From Rhodobacterales bacterium (GTDB lineage Bacteria > Pseudomonadota > Alphaproteobacteria > Rhodobacterales > Rhodobacteraceae), in NCBI GenBank assembly GCA_013298675.1, contig JAAFIJ010000162.1, forward strand, positions 1,590-6,597: a DNA stretch of 5,008 nucleotides, written 5' to 3'. The notes beneath the pieces were generated by a model that saw only the letters and a program-made list of their open reading frames with translations, was not told where the DNA came from and made no database searches. Both the position numbers and the translations under genes were made by a program. Numbering within the stretch: position 1 is the first letter of the stretch; each line of letters begins with the position of its first letter. Positions 1 to 5,008 of the stretch are shown here, piece after piece.

Positions 1-1
1 T

Positions 2-2047
2 CTGACCCGCGACTTGCCCTTGTGGGAACAGGTCGCTCGCAATGCCTCTACCCTCAGCGGCGTTGCCATCAGTGTTATTCCCGTGGGTCAGGCGATGGGC
101 GCGCTGGCCGATGACATCGCAGCAGGCAAAATTGCGGGTTTTGATAAAATCGAAGACCTGTTTGCCGATGACATCCACCCAAACGGCAAAGGGTTTTACT
201 TTGTCGCCATGGTCCAAGCAGCCATGATCACGGGTAAAAGCCCCGAAGGGCTGCCTGCCAAGATCACCCGATCTTGGCTGTCGCGTGACGATGTATTGAC
301 AGACGAACAAGCGCAGGCGCTTCAGCGTGTCGCTTGGTCTACCGTTCAGGCCTATGTTCAAAAACATGCTTTGGCTCCTGCCACAGCGGCGAAAGTATTG
401 CCCGTGTCAGAAGTAGTTCCAGCAAACGTTTCGCCGAGTCCAAGCCCGGAAACCCTCGATTTCACCAAAATCTCGCCGATCACCAACCCGAACCTTGCGA
501 TGGGCCTGACCGGGGTGAATGACTGGTCCGTCCAACTTCCCTTTCTAGACATCATGAAAACAGCCCGGCCTTGGGTTGGGCATTTCCCTGGCAAATGGGG
601 GGGCTGGGGGCACGATGACCTGCTGCGCAACGGTTATCTTGACGGTGATGGTTGGCCGAAATCAATGCCGCCAGAATTGGCCGCCATTGCGACCCTGATC
701 CTGACCGATTTTCCCGCCAATGCCGCTGGTGCAGCGGGGCGCTTTGTCTTGACCTATCAAGGCACGGGCGATGTCACGCTGGAAGGGCGCGGCCAAGTGG
801 TGACATCAGCCCCCGGCCGCATCATCTTTGATTTCACGCCCGGAGAAGGCGGTGTGATCATCACGCTGCGGGCCATCGACAAAAACAACCCAATTCGCGC
901 TATGCAAGTGGTTCGCGAAGACCGTGAGGCGATGCTGAACGCGGGCGCCCTTTTCAACCCGGATTGGCTGGCGCGGATCCGGGGCGTCAAAACCATTCGG
1001 TTTATGGATTGGATGGCCACCAACGATTCTGGCCTCGCCCATAGCGTCGACCGTCCCAAAACCCGCGATTACACTTGGGCGCGGGTCGGTGTGCCGATGG
1101 AAGTGATGATCGCCCTTGCCAATGAGCTGCAGGCAGATCCGTGGTTTACTCTGCCGCATTTGTCCGATGACGGACTGATCCGAGACTATGCTGTGATGGC
1201 CGAAACCGGTCTGGCCCCCGAACTGCGCGCCCATGTGGAGTTTTCAAACGAGGTGTGGAACTGGCAATTTGCCCAAGCCAATTGGGCCGAGGACATGGGC
1301 AAGGCGCGTTGGGGGAAAGACCAGACATGGGTTCAATTCTATGCGCTGCGCGCCAGCGAGATGGCAGATATCTGGGCTGACGTCTTTAAGGCCAACCCAA
1401 AGCGGCTTGTGCGGATCATTTCCACCCAAACCGGTTGGTTTGGTCTGGAAACGATGCTGCTAGAGGCACCTTTGGTCATGGCCGAAGGGCGTGATGCGCC
1501 CGCCACCCACTTTGATGCCTATGCCATCACCGGATATTTCAGCGCGATCTTGGCCGCCGACACGAAGATCGACCTGCTGCGCGAATGGATCGCCACATCA
1601 CAGGGCGCCGCAAAATCTGCTTCCACGCGCTTTGAGCTGGCAAATCAATTGGCAGGGCAAGAGTTGCGAGACGGTTCAATCTCGGGCGATCCGACGGACA
1701 GTTTGCAGAGTTTGCTCGACACCACCTTACCCTATCATGCCGATATCGCAAAGCAACGCGGGCTGACGTTGATGATGTACGAAGGGGGCACCCATGTTGT
1801 TGCCTACGGACCCCAAGCCGATGACCCTGAGGTGACGGCGTTTCTAAACCAACTGAATTACTCGCCTGAAATGGGCGCGCTCTATGATGATCTGTTGCAA
1901 GGCTGGGCGGCGGTGACCGATGCCCCATTTAACGCCTTTGTCGATATCTATACGCCCGGAAAATGGGGCAGTTGGGGCGCTTTGCGGCATTTGGGCGATG
2001 ACAACCCACGCTGGCAGGCGCTGGCAAAAGGATGCGGCAGATGTTGA
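2..2047 (+). CDS. SGNH hydrolase / GH-A-like glycoside hydrolase fusion, 5' partial
   Basis: The frame is open from the window's first bases, so the true start and the SGNH catalytic Ser lie upstream; 681 residues are visible (numbered from the codon at 2). Residues 1 to about 90 resemble the end of an SGNH/GDSL hydrolase: VIPVG, then DDIHPNG with the DxxH pair Asp56/His59 (Block V) and a downstream GLP. A Ser/Pro/Val-rich linker (about 134-150) follows. Residues about 230-304 are rich in predicted beta strands, and about 315-655 look like a clan GH-A barrel: RFMDWMATN, then FSNEVWNW with Glu417 as candidate acid/base, and MMYEGGTH with Glu594 as candidate nucleophile. PGKWGxWG occurs twice, at 196-203 and 652-659. 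The likely role is de-esterifying and cleaving a polysaccharide outside the cytoplasm; substrate and export signal cannot be seen. It is coupled to the glycosyltransferase gene downstream. The domain calls come from motif recognition; the GH family number is not assigned. Confidence 0.8.
   Translation: MTRDLPLWEQVARNASTLSGVAISVIPVGQAMGALADDIAAGKIAGFDKIEDLFADDIHPNGKGFYFVAMVQAAMITGKSPEGLPAKITRSWLSRDDVLTDEQAQALQRVAWSTVQAYVQKHALAPATAAKVLPVSEVVPANVSPSPSPETLDFTKISPITNPNLAMGLTGVNDWSVQLPFLDIMKTARPWVGHFPGKWGGWGHDDLLRNGYLDGDGWPKSMPPELAAIATLILTDFPANAAGAAGRFVLTYQGTGDVTLEGRGQVVTSAPGRIIFDFTPGEGGVIITLRAIDKNNPIRAMQVVREDREAMLNAGALFNPDWLARIRGVKTIRFMDWMATNDSGLAHSVDRPKTRDYTWARVGVPMEVMIALANELQADPWFTLPHLSDDGLIRDYAVMAETGLAPELRAHVEFSNEVWNWQFAQANWAEDMGKARWGKDQTWVQFYALRASEMADIWADVFKANPKRLVRIISTQTGWFGLETMLLEAPLVMAEGRDAPATHFDAYAITGYFSAILAADTKIDLLREWIATSQGAAKSASTRFELANQLAGQELRDGSISGDPTDSLQSLLDTTLPYHADIAKQRGLTLMMYEGGTHVVAYGPQADDPEVTAFLNQLNYSPEMGALYDDLLQGWAAVTDAPFNAFVDIYTPGKWGSWGALRHLGDDNPRWQALAKGCGRC
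2028..2032 (+). promoter_or_regulatory. Ribosome binding site deciding the glycosyltransferase start
   Basis: AAGGA lies 8 bases before the ATG at 2041, inside the last codons of the preceding hydrolase gene. The other in-frame ATG, at 2032, overlaps this motif and has no good site of its own. This favours the start at 2041, whose product begins MLSVIIPASNE as is usual for this glycosyltransferase family. Confidence 0.6.
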
Positions 2048-2865
2048 GCGTGATCATCCCCGCTTCAAATGAGGAAACCTATATCGGTGCCTGCCTGACC
2101 GCGCTTTGCGCGTCGGACCCAATTCCCGGTGGGGCCGAAGCGATTGTGGTCGCCAACGGATGCTGCGATGCGACCGCCGCGCGTGCTCAAGAGTTTGCAG
2201 CACAGGCTGCGGCCAAGGGCTGGGGGTTTCGCGTGATCGACCTTGCCGCAGGTGGCAAACCCAATGCGCTGAACCAAGGGGATTTGGCGGCAACGGGAAC
2301 AATACACGCCTATCTTGACGCCGATTGCATCGTGACGCCCTCGCTGATGGCCGGGCTGGTCGCCGCCTTGGCACAAGAAGCCCTCCTGTATGCAGGTGCG
2401 ACCCCGGTCATTCCGCGTGCGCGCAGTTGGATCACCCGCGCCTATGCCCGGTTTTGGCAAAGCCTGCCTTTTGCCCAATCTGTGGCCCCCGGATACGGGC
2501 TTTTTGCCGTGAATGCCGCAGGACGCGCCCGTTGGGGTGAATTTCCGGCGATCATCTCGGACGATACCTTTGTGCGACTGCAGTTCACCCCTGAAGAGCG
2601 GGTGCAAATCGCACCCCGCTATGACTGGCCGATGATTGAAGGGTTTGCCGCCCTGACCCGGGTGCGGCGCAGGCAAGATGCGGGCGTGGCCGAAATCGAC
2701 GCCAAATATCCCGGACTTTTATCGCGTGAGGGCAAGGCCCCTTTAACCAAAACCAACCTGCTGCGGCTCGCCGCGCGCGACCCCGTTGGCTTTGCCGTCT
2801 ATGTCGCTGTATCGTTGAACGTGCGCCGCCAAAAGGGCAACACCAGTTGGACGCGCGGTCGTTAA
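2041..2865 (+). CDS. Family 2 glycosyltransferase (GT-A fold)
   Basis: This 274-residue protein transfers a sugar from a nucleotide-sugar donor to a growing glycan, acting in the cytoplasm. GT2 motifs appear in order: the N-terminal strand SVIIPASNEE (3-12), ANGCCD (38-43), GGKPNALNQG (71-80), the metal/nucleotide-binding DAD within YLDADC (Asp93 and Asp95), and SDDTF (173-177), whose Asp pair is the candidate catalytic base. A basic RRR stretch follows at about 209-211. There is no convincing transmembrane segment, and the length is normal for a soluble single-domain GT2. The ATG at 2041 overlaps the upstream stop by 7 bases, which indicates translational coupling; an ATG at 2032 would add three residues. 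Pairing with an SGNH/glycoside-hydrolase fusion suggests exopolysaccharide or capsule synthesis. Donor and acceptor cannot be inferred. The stop overlaps that of the opposing gene. Confidence 0.9.
   Translation: MLSVIIPASNEETYIGACLTALCASDPIPGGAEAIVVANGCCDATAARAQEFAAQAAAKGWGFRVIDLAAGGKPNALNQGDLAATGTIHAYLDADCIVTPSLMAGLVAALAQEALLYAGATPVIPRARSWITRAYARFWQSLPFAQSVAPGYGLFAVNAAGRARWGEFPAIISDDTFVRLQFTPEERVQIAPRYDWPMIEGFAALTRVRRRQDAGVAEIDAKYPGLLSREGKAPLTKTNLLRLAARDPVGFAVYVAVSLNVRRQKGNTSWTRGR
2862..2865. other. Tail-to-tail stop codon overlap of convergent operons
   Basis: TTAA holds the plus-strand TAA (2863-2865) of the glycosyltransferase and the minus-strand TAA (2864-2862) of the 109-residue protein. 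The two operons therefore converge with no intergenic bases. Any terminator for either must lie inside the other's coding sequence, and I see no stem followed by a T-run nearby. Confidence 0.9.
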
Positions 2866-3191
2866 ATCGGGGTACCTTGCGGTAAACAACCGCTGATGCC
2901 TGCAGGCAAAACCAGCACCGCGCCAGCGTCATAAAGGGCCGTCACCAACCCCTGCCCCCCGCGAACTGTCACGCTATAAGGACCCACGGACGTCACGGAC
3001 ACACCTTGCGGCAATTGGCTGAGGAACCCCGGTGCCGGAAACATCACCAGCGCTGCCGGCGCCCCGCCAAACCGCATTACCGCCGCCAAAATCATCAGCC
3101 AAAGGCACAGCGCAGTCGGCACTGCGGCGACCAGCCATCTTAACCCAATATGCGCGGGCGCAGTTTCGATCATCACGGCTTCAGTAGTCAT
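2862..3191 (-). CDS. Small single-pass membrane protein, unknown function
   Basis: This is a 109-residue protein that I do not recognise. It has a short N-terminal tail, one hydrophobic segment at about residues 18-38 (WLVAAVPTALCLWLMILAAV), and a tail of about 70 residues with short alternating hydrophobic stretches (VSVTSVGPYSVTVRG) that suggest beta strands. The tail ends in a hydrophobic DAGAVLVLPAG run and a single Cys at 102. The ATG at 3191 is chosen because GGTGGA lies 8 bases upstream; it overlaps the preceding gene's stop by 11 bases. A second ATG at 3173 would remove six residues but has a weaker site. It is the last gene of the minus-strand operon. The position and tight overlap make it a real gene and a probable partner of the anchored protein upstream, but no function can be given. 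Confidence 0.7.
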   Translation of the reverse strand: MTTEAVMIETAPAHIGLRWLVAAVPTALCLWLMILAAVMRFGGAPAALVMFPAPGFLSQLPQGVSVTSVGPYSVTVRGGQGLVTALYDAGAVLVLPAGISGCLPQGTPI

Positions 3192-4221
3192 GAATATGTT
3201 CCACCCCCGGCGTAGCGCGCAAAGCGTCGGCAAGGTCTGCGACCTTTACCTTAACCAGATGGCGGAAACCCGGATTGCCTTGGCGGACAAAACTATAGAT
3301 CGCGTTGGGCCAGTCAGCATCGGGGGAAATCGCCGTGAACAAAATGTCATCATTGCCAGCGATTTCCACAAAGTCAGCGCCTTTTGCCGCCAATGCTTTG
3401 GCCAGATCCGTAAAGGCGCGGTAGCGTGGGGTTTCCACCTCTACCCCCTCGGGGCGCTGAGAAATCACTCTAACCCCTTCAAACTGCGCAAGGGTATCTG
3501 GCGTCATCCCTGCGACGATCACCCGCATGCGCAAGGCGTCAGGCTCCATCCCCGCCACGGCAGCGCCAATAACGCCTGCATAGGCCGACTTGACCCGCGC
3601 CTCTGTTCCAAGGGCAAAGGCGCGCTCTCGGTCACGAAACCCGGTCGGTTGTGCCGCTTGTAGGGCCGCGTTGTCCGCCGCAAAGTCCCAGCGATACCAA
3701 GGAACTTGCTGCAAAAACGTCGCGTAGGCGTCAGACTGCGCCGCCGACAGATCGTCCAGAGGTGCGCGCGTATCGCCCCGCACCATCACCGCCAACCGCC
3801 CAAGCGTTTCTTCGTAGGCAGCTTTCGCCAGCAACTCGGCCGTGAAACTAACCCCGATCGTATAGACCATCTGTTTTGTTGGCCCGTCCACCCCGCCATG
3901 CGCCCCCGCTTGGCGTGACAACTGACACAGCGACGACCAAAAACCCCCGATCGAGCGCAGATACCCAAAGTCATGTGGTGCGCCTGTGCGGATCACTTCG
4001 GCATAATCATCATAGGCGTGCACGATATGCCATTCGGGATAGGTCAACAAAGTGCGGCTTTCCCCGCGCTGCGGATCCAACGGCAACAGGCGCACGTAAT
4101 CATCGGCGACACCATCGCTTTGGCACATGGTTTCAACATAACCCACCGGCGATAGCAGGCCCAAAATGAGAGCGACCAAGCAAAAGCCGAACCGTTTGGC
4201 CCAGCGCCAAAGCCAGCTCAC
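3181..4221 (-). CDS. Membrane-anchored conserved protein, unknown function
   Basis: This 346-residue protein starts at GTG (4221). Its GTG overlaps the preceding gene's TGA as GTGA, and TGGGA lies 8 bases upstream. A basic N-terminus (RWAKR, 6-10) precedes one hydrophobic segment at about 12-28, with no clear cleavage site. It is therefore probably an inner-membrane protein with its bulk in the periplasm. The part after the anchor holds what looks like a conserved core: LLTYPEWHIVHAYDDYAEV (58-76), then FGYLRSIGGFWSSLCQL (85-101), and VPWYRWDF (173-180). The C-terminal third (about 230-346) alternates predicted strands and helices and ends in KVADLADALRATPGVEHIHDY, which could be a small alpha/beta domain. 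I cannot name a family. The density of aromatic and acidic residues in the core is more like a binding or enzymatic domain than a linker. It lies in an operon with a flavin oxidase and two small membrane proteins. Confidence 0.8.
   Translation of the reverse strand: MSWLWRWAKRFGFCLVALILGLLSPVGYVETMCQSDGVADDYVRLLPLDPQRGESRTLLTYPEWHIVHAYDDYAEVIRTGAPHDFGYLRSIGGFWSSLCQLSRQAGAHGGVDGPTKQMVYTIGVSFTAELLAKAAYEETLGRLAVMVRGDTRAPLDDLSAAQSDAYATFLQQVPWYRWDFAADNAALQAAQPTGFRDRERAFALGTEARVKSAYAGVIGAAVAGMEPDALRMRVIVAGMTPDTLAQFEGVRVISQRPEGVEVETPRYRAFTDLAKALAAKGADFVEIAGNDDILFTAISPDADWPNAIYSFVRQGNPGFRHLVKVKVADLADALRATPGVEHIHDY
3200..3205 (-). promoter_or_regulatory. Ribosome binding site for the 109-residue protein
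   Basis: Read on the minus strand, GGTGGA sits 8 bases before the ATG at 3191, within the last codons of the 346-residue gene. It supports this start over the ATG at 3173. Confidence 0.45.
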
Positions 4222-4604
4222 TTACGAAGTCCCATCAACAAAGCAAATCCGCCCAGCGCGACATGGGGTGCGTTCGCTTTGATCTTAAAGGAAAAATCCA
4301 GATCCTGTATGCCATAGTTAAAAATGCCAAGGTCAAGATAGCCAGACCCTGTTGCAAGCCCCAACAAACCGTCCCCCAGATAAATCGCCCCAAACAGCAG
4401 TAGAAATTTCCGCGCGGCCGAGGTCGAGATCAACGCGGCAAGCAGCGCCCAAAGCGCTGATCCGCCGTGCAGCGCGTCATCATAAATGTCCAAGGCAAAG
4501 ATCCCAAAAGCCACGCCATTGGCATCAGTCATCCCCGGAATATAGTTCAGCGCCGCCACCAACGACAGGACAACGAAATAGCCAAAAGCAATCTTGCGGT
4601 GCAT
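4218..4604 (-). CDS. Small multi-pass membrane protein, DUF4383-like pattern
   Basis: This is a 128-residue, very hydrophobic protein. Segments that can span the membrane lie at about 5-21, 47-61, 66-86 and 112-126, with a weaker one at 29-39. The ATG at 4604 is preferred because AGGGA lies 7 bases upstream. The open frame extends further upstream to 4673, but that part overlaps the oxidase gene and codes for an unconvincing leader. Two similar motifs each precede a membrane segment: DALHGGSA with His46 and NAPHVALG with His114. The arrangement of these plus a central GAIYLGDGLLGL segment recalls the DUF4383 family, but this is pattern memory rather than a database match. The gene begins 10 bases after the oxidase stop and overlaps the next gene by 4 bases. 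It could be a membrane partner for the oxidase; the substrate is unknown. Confidence 0.75.
   Translation of the reverse strand: MHRKIAFGYFVVLSLVAALNYIPGMTDANGVAFGIFALDIYDDALHGGSALWALLAALISTSAARKFLLLFGAIYLGDGLLGLATGSGYLDLGIFNYGIQDLDFSFKIKANAPHVALGGFALLMGLRK
4230..4234 (-). promoter_or_regulatory. Ribosome binding site for the GTG-started 346-residue gene
   Basis: TGGGA, read on the minus strand, lies 8 bases before the GTG at 4221, inside the end of the 128-residue gene. It supports the GTG start and coupled translation. Confidence 0.4.
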
Positions 4605-4611
4605 GATCTTT

Positions 4612-4616
4612 TCCCT
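4612..4616 (-). promoter_or_regulatory. Ribosome binding site for the 128-residue membrane protein
   Basis: AGGGA, read on the minus strand, lies 7 bases before the ATG at 4604 and overlaps the TAG stop of the oxidase gene (4617-4615). It decides the start in favour of 4604 over the longer frame. Confidence 0.6.
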
Positions 4617-5007
4617 AAATCTTGGCCAAATACTTTTCCCACAGCGCGTTGCGGAACAACAATCCCGGATCAACTTTGCGCTTTAGCGCCGCAAATTCAG
4701 CTGCGCGCGTATAGCCCGCAGCAAACTGCGCGACCGATGCATGCGGACGGTAGGGCAAATAATAACTGCCGCCAATCGCTTGGACGGCATCGATCATCCG
4801 CCCAGTCATCCACGCCATATCCGTCTCGCCCCGTGCGGTCATTTCCTGTGAAAACAGCAAAACCGACGCAATCCTTGGGCCGTTTGGCGCATAGGACAGT
4901 AGCGATGTTGCGTCCTGTTCCACCCAGCGCAGGGTAATATTCAACAATTCCTGATAGCTTGCCGGGATAATCTCGCGGCAAATTTGTAGAAAATCAACAA
5001 AGCGGTC
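4615..5007 (-). CDS. FAD-linked oxidase, C-terminal part (aldonolactone-oxidase type)
   Basis: The frame is open to the window end, so only the last 130 residues are visible and the FAD-binding PCMH domain lies outside. The visible part resembles the C-terminal substrate domain of D-arabinono-1,4-lactone oxidase and related VAO-superfamily flavoenzymes. It has a conserved-looking closing block: YYLPYRPHAS, then QFAAGY, RAAEFAALKRKVDPGLLFRN and a final LWEKYL. Such enzymes oxidise an alcohol or aldonolactone using FAD, often passing electrons to oxygen. Here PYRPHAS stands where the family often has a His-Trp pair (PHWG), so the substrate may differ from known lactone oxidases. It is the first visible gene of the minus-strand operon and is followed after 10 bases by a multi-pass membrane protein. 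The family call is by motif and the exact substrate is unknown. Confidence 0.75.
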   Translation of the reverse strand, partial: DRFVDFLQICREIIPASYQELLNITLRWVEQDATSLLSYAPNGPRIASVLLFSQEMTARGETDMAWMTGRMIDAVQAIGGSYYLPYRPHASVAQFAAGYTRAAEFAALKRKVDPGLLFRNALWEKYLAKI

Positions 5008-5008
5008 A

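Noticed and set aside
806..1234. 142-codon minus-strand open frame inside the hydrolase gene
   Set aside because: It lies wholly within the glycoside-hydrolase-like domain in antisense, with no ribosome binding site or domain that I can see.
2065..2676. 203-codon minus-strand open frame opposite the glycosyltransferase
   Set aside because: The opposing frame carries a full set of GT2 motifs. The antisense product is rich in Arg, Gly, His and Cys, has no recognisable domain, and is a typical shadow in GC-rich DNA.
2873..2884. Short inverted repeat TACC-ttgc-GGTA after the convergent stops
   Set aside because: A 4-base stem without a T-tract is too weak to call a terminator.
2897..2908. Perfect 12-base palindrome TGCCTGCAGGCA just past the glycosyltransferase stop
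   Set aside because: It has no loop and no following T-run, so it is not a convincing terminator. It lies inside coding sequence, where a palindrome of this size can occur by chance.
3190..3663. 157-codon plus-strand open frame opposite the 346-residue gene
   Set aside because: The minus-strand gene has a coupled start, a membrane anchor and coherent motifs; this product looks like antisense noise.
4605..4673. Upstream extension of the 128-residue protein to a start at 4673
   Set aside because: The extension overlaps the oxidase's conserved C-terminus, encodes a Cys/Arg-rich leader, and lacks the good AGGGA site found before the ATG at 4604.
4467..4937. 156-codon plus-strand open frame across the oxidase/membrane-protein junction
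   Set aside because: It runs antisense across two genes, has a low-complexity composition rich in Gln, Arg, Pro and Ser, and shows no motif.

Overview
The window is a gene-dense, fairly GC-rich stretch of bacterial DNA. Codon use (many GCC, CTG and GGC codons), the protein style and the gene mix suggest an alphaproteobacterium, most likely of the Rhodobacteraceae/Roseobacter type. No rRNA, tRNA or taxonomic marker is present, so this placement is an inference.

Left half, plus strand (2-2865): two translationally coupled genes. The first is cut off by the window start. It encodes a large protein that joins the end of an SGNH/GDSL-type hydrolase domain, through a Ser/Pro-rich linker, to a glycoside-hydrolase-like domain. 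That domain carries the clan GH-A style SNE motif and a later Tyr-Glu candidate nucleophile. The second gene, overlapping it by 7 bases, is a soluble family 2 glycosyltransferase. Together they look like the end of an operon for making or tailoring an extracellular polysaccharide.

Right half, minus strand (5008 down to 2862): four tightly packed genes read toward the first pair. In transcription order they are: the C-terminal part of an FAD-linked oxidase of the aldonolactone-oxidase type (cut off by the window end); a 128-residue multi-pass membrane protein; a 346-residue membrane-anchored protein of no family I can name; and a 109-residue protein with one membrane segment. Their junctions are a 10-base gap, a 4-base GTGA overlap and an 11-base overlap, so they are almost certainly one operon. 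Its function is not evident beyond being a membrane-associated set led by a flavin oxidase.

The two operons meet tail to tail, with their stop codons sharing the four bases TTAA at 2862-2865. There is no intergenic space for a terminator. No mobile element, CRISPR array, RNA gene or promoter was seen; both operon starts lie outside the window.
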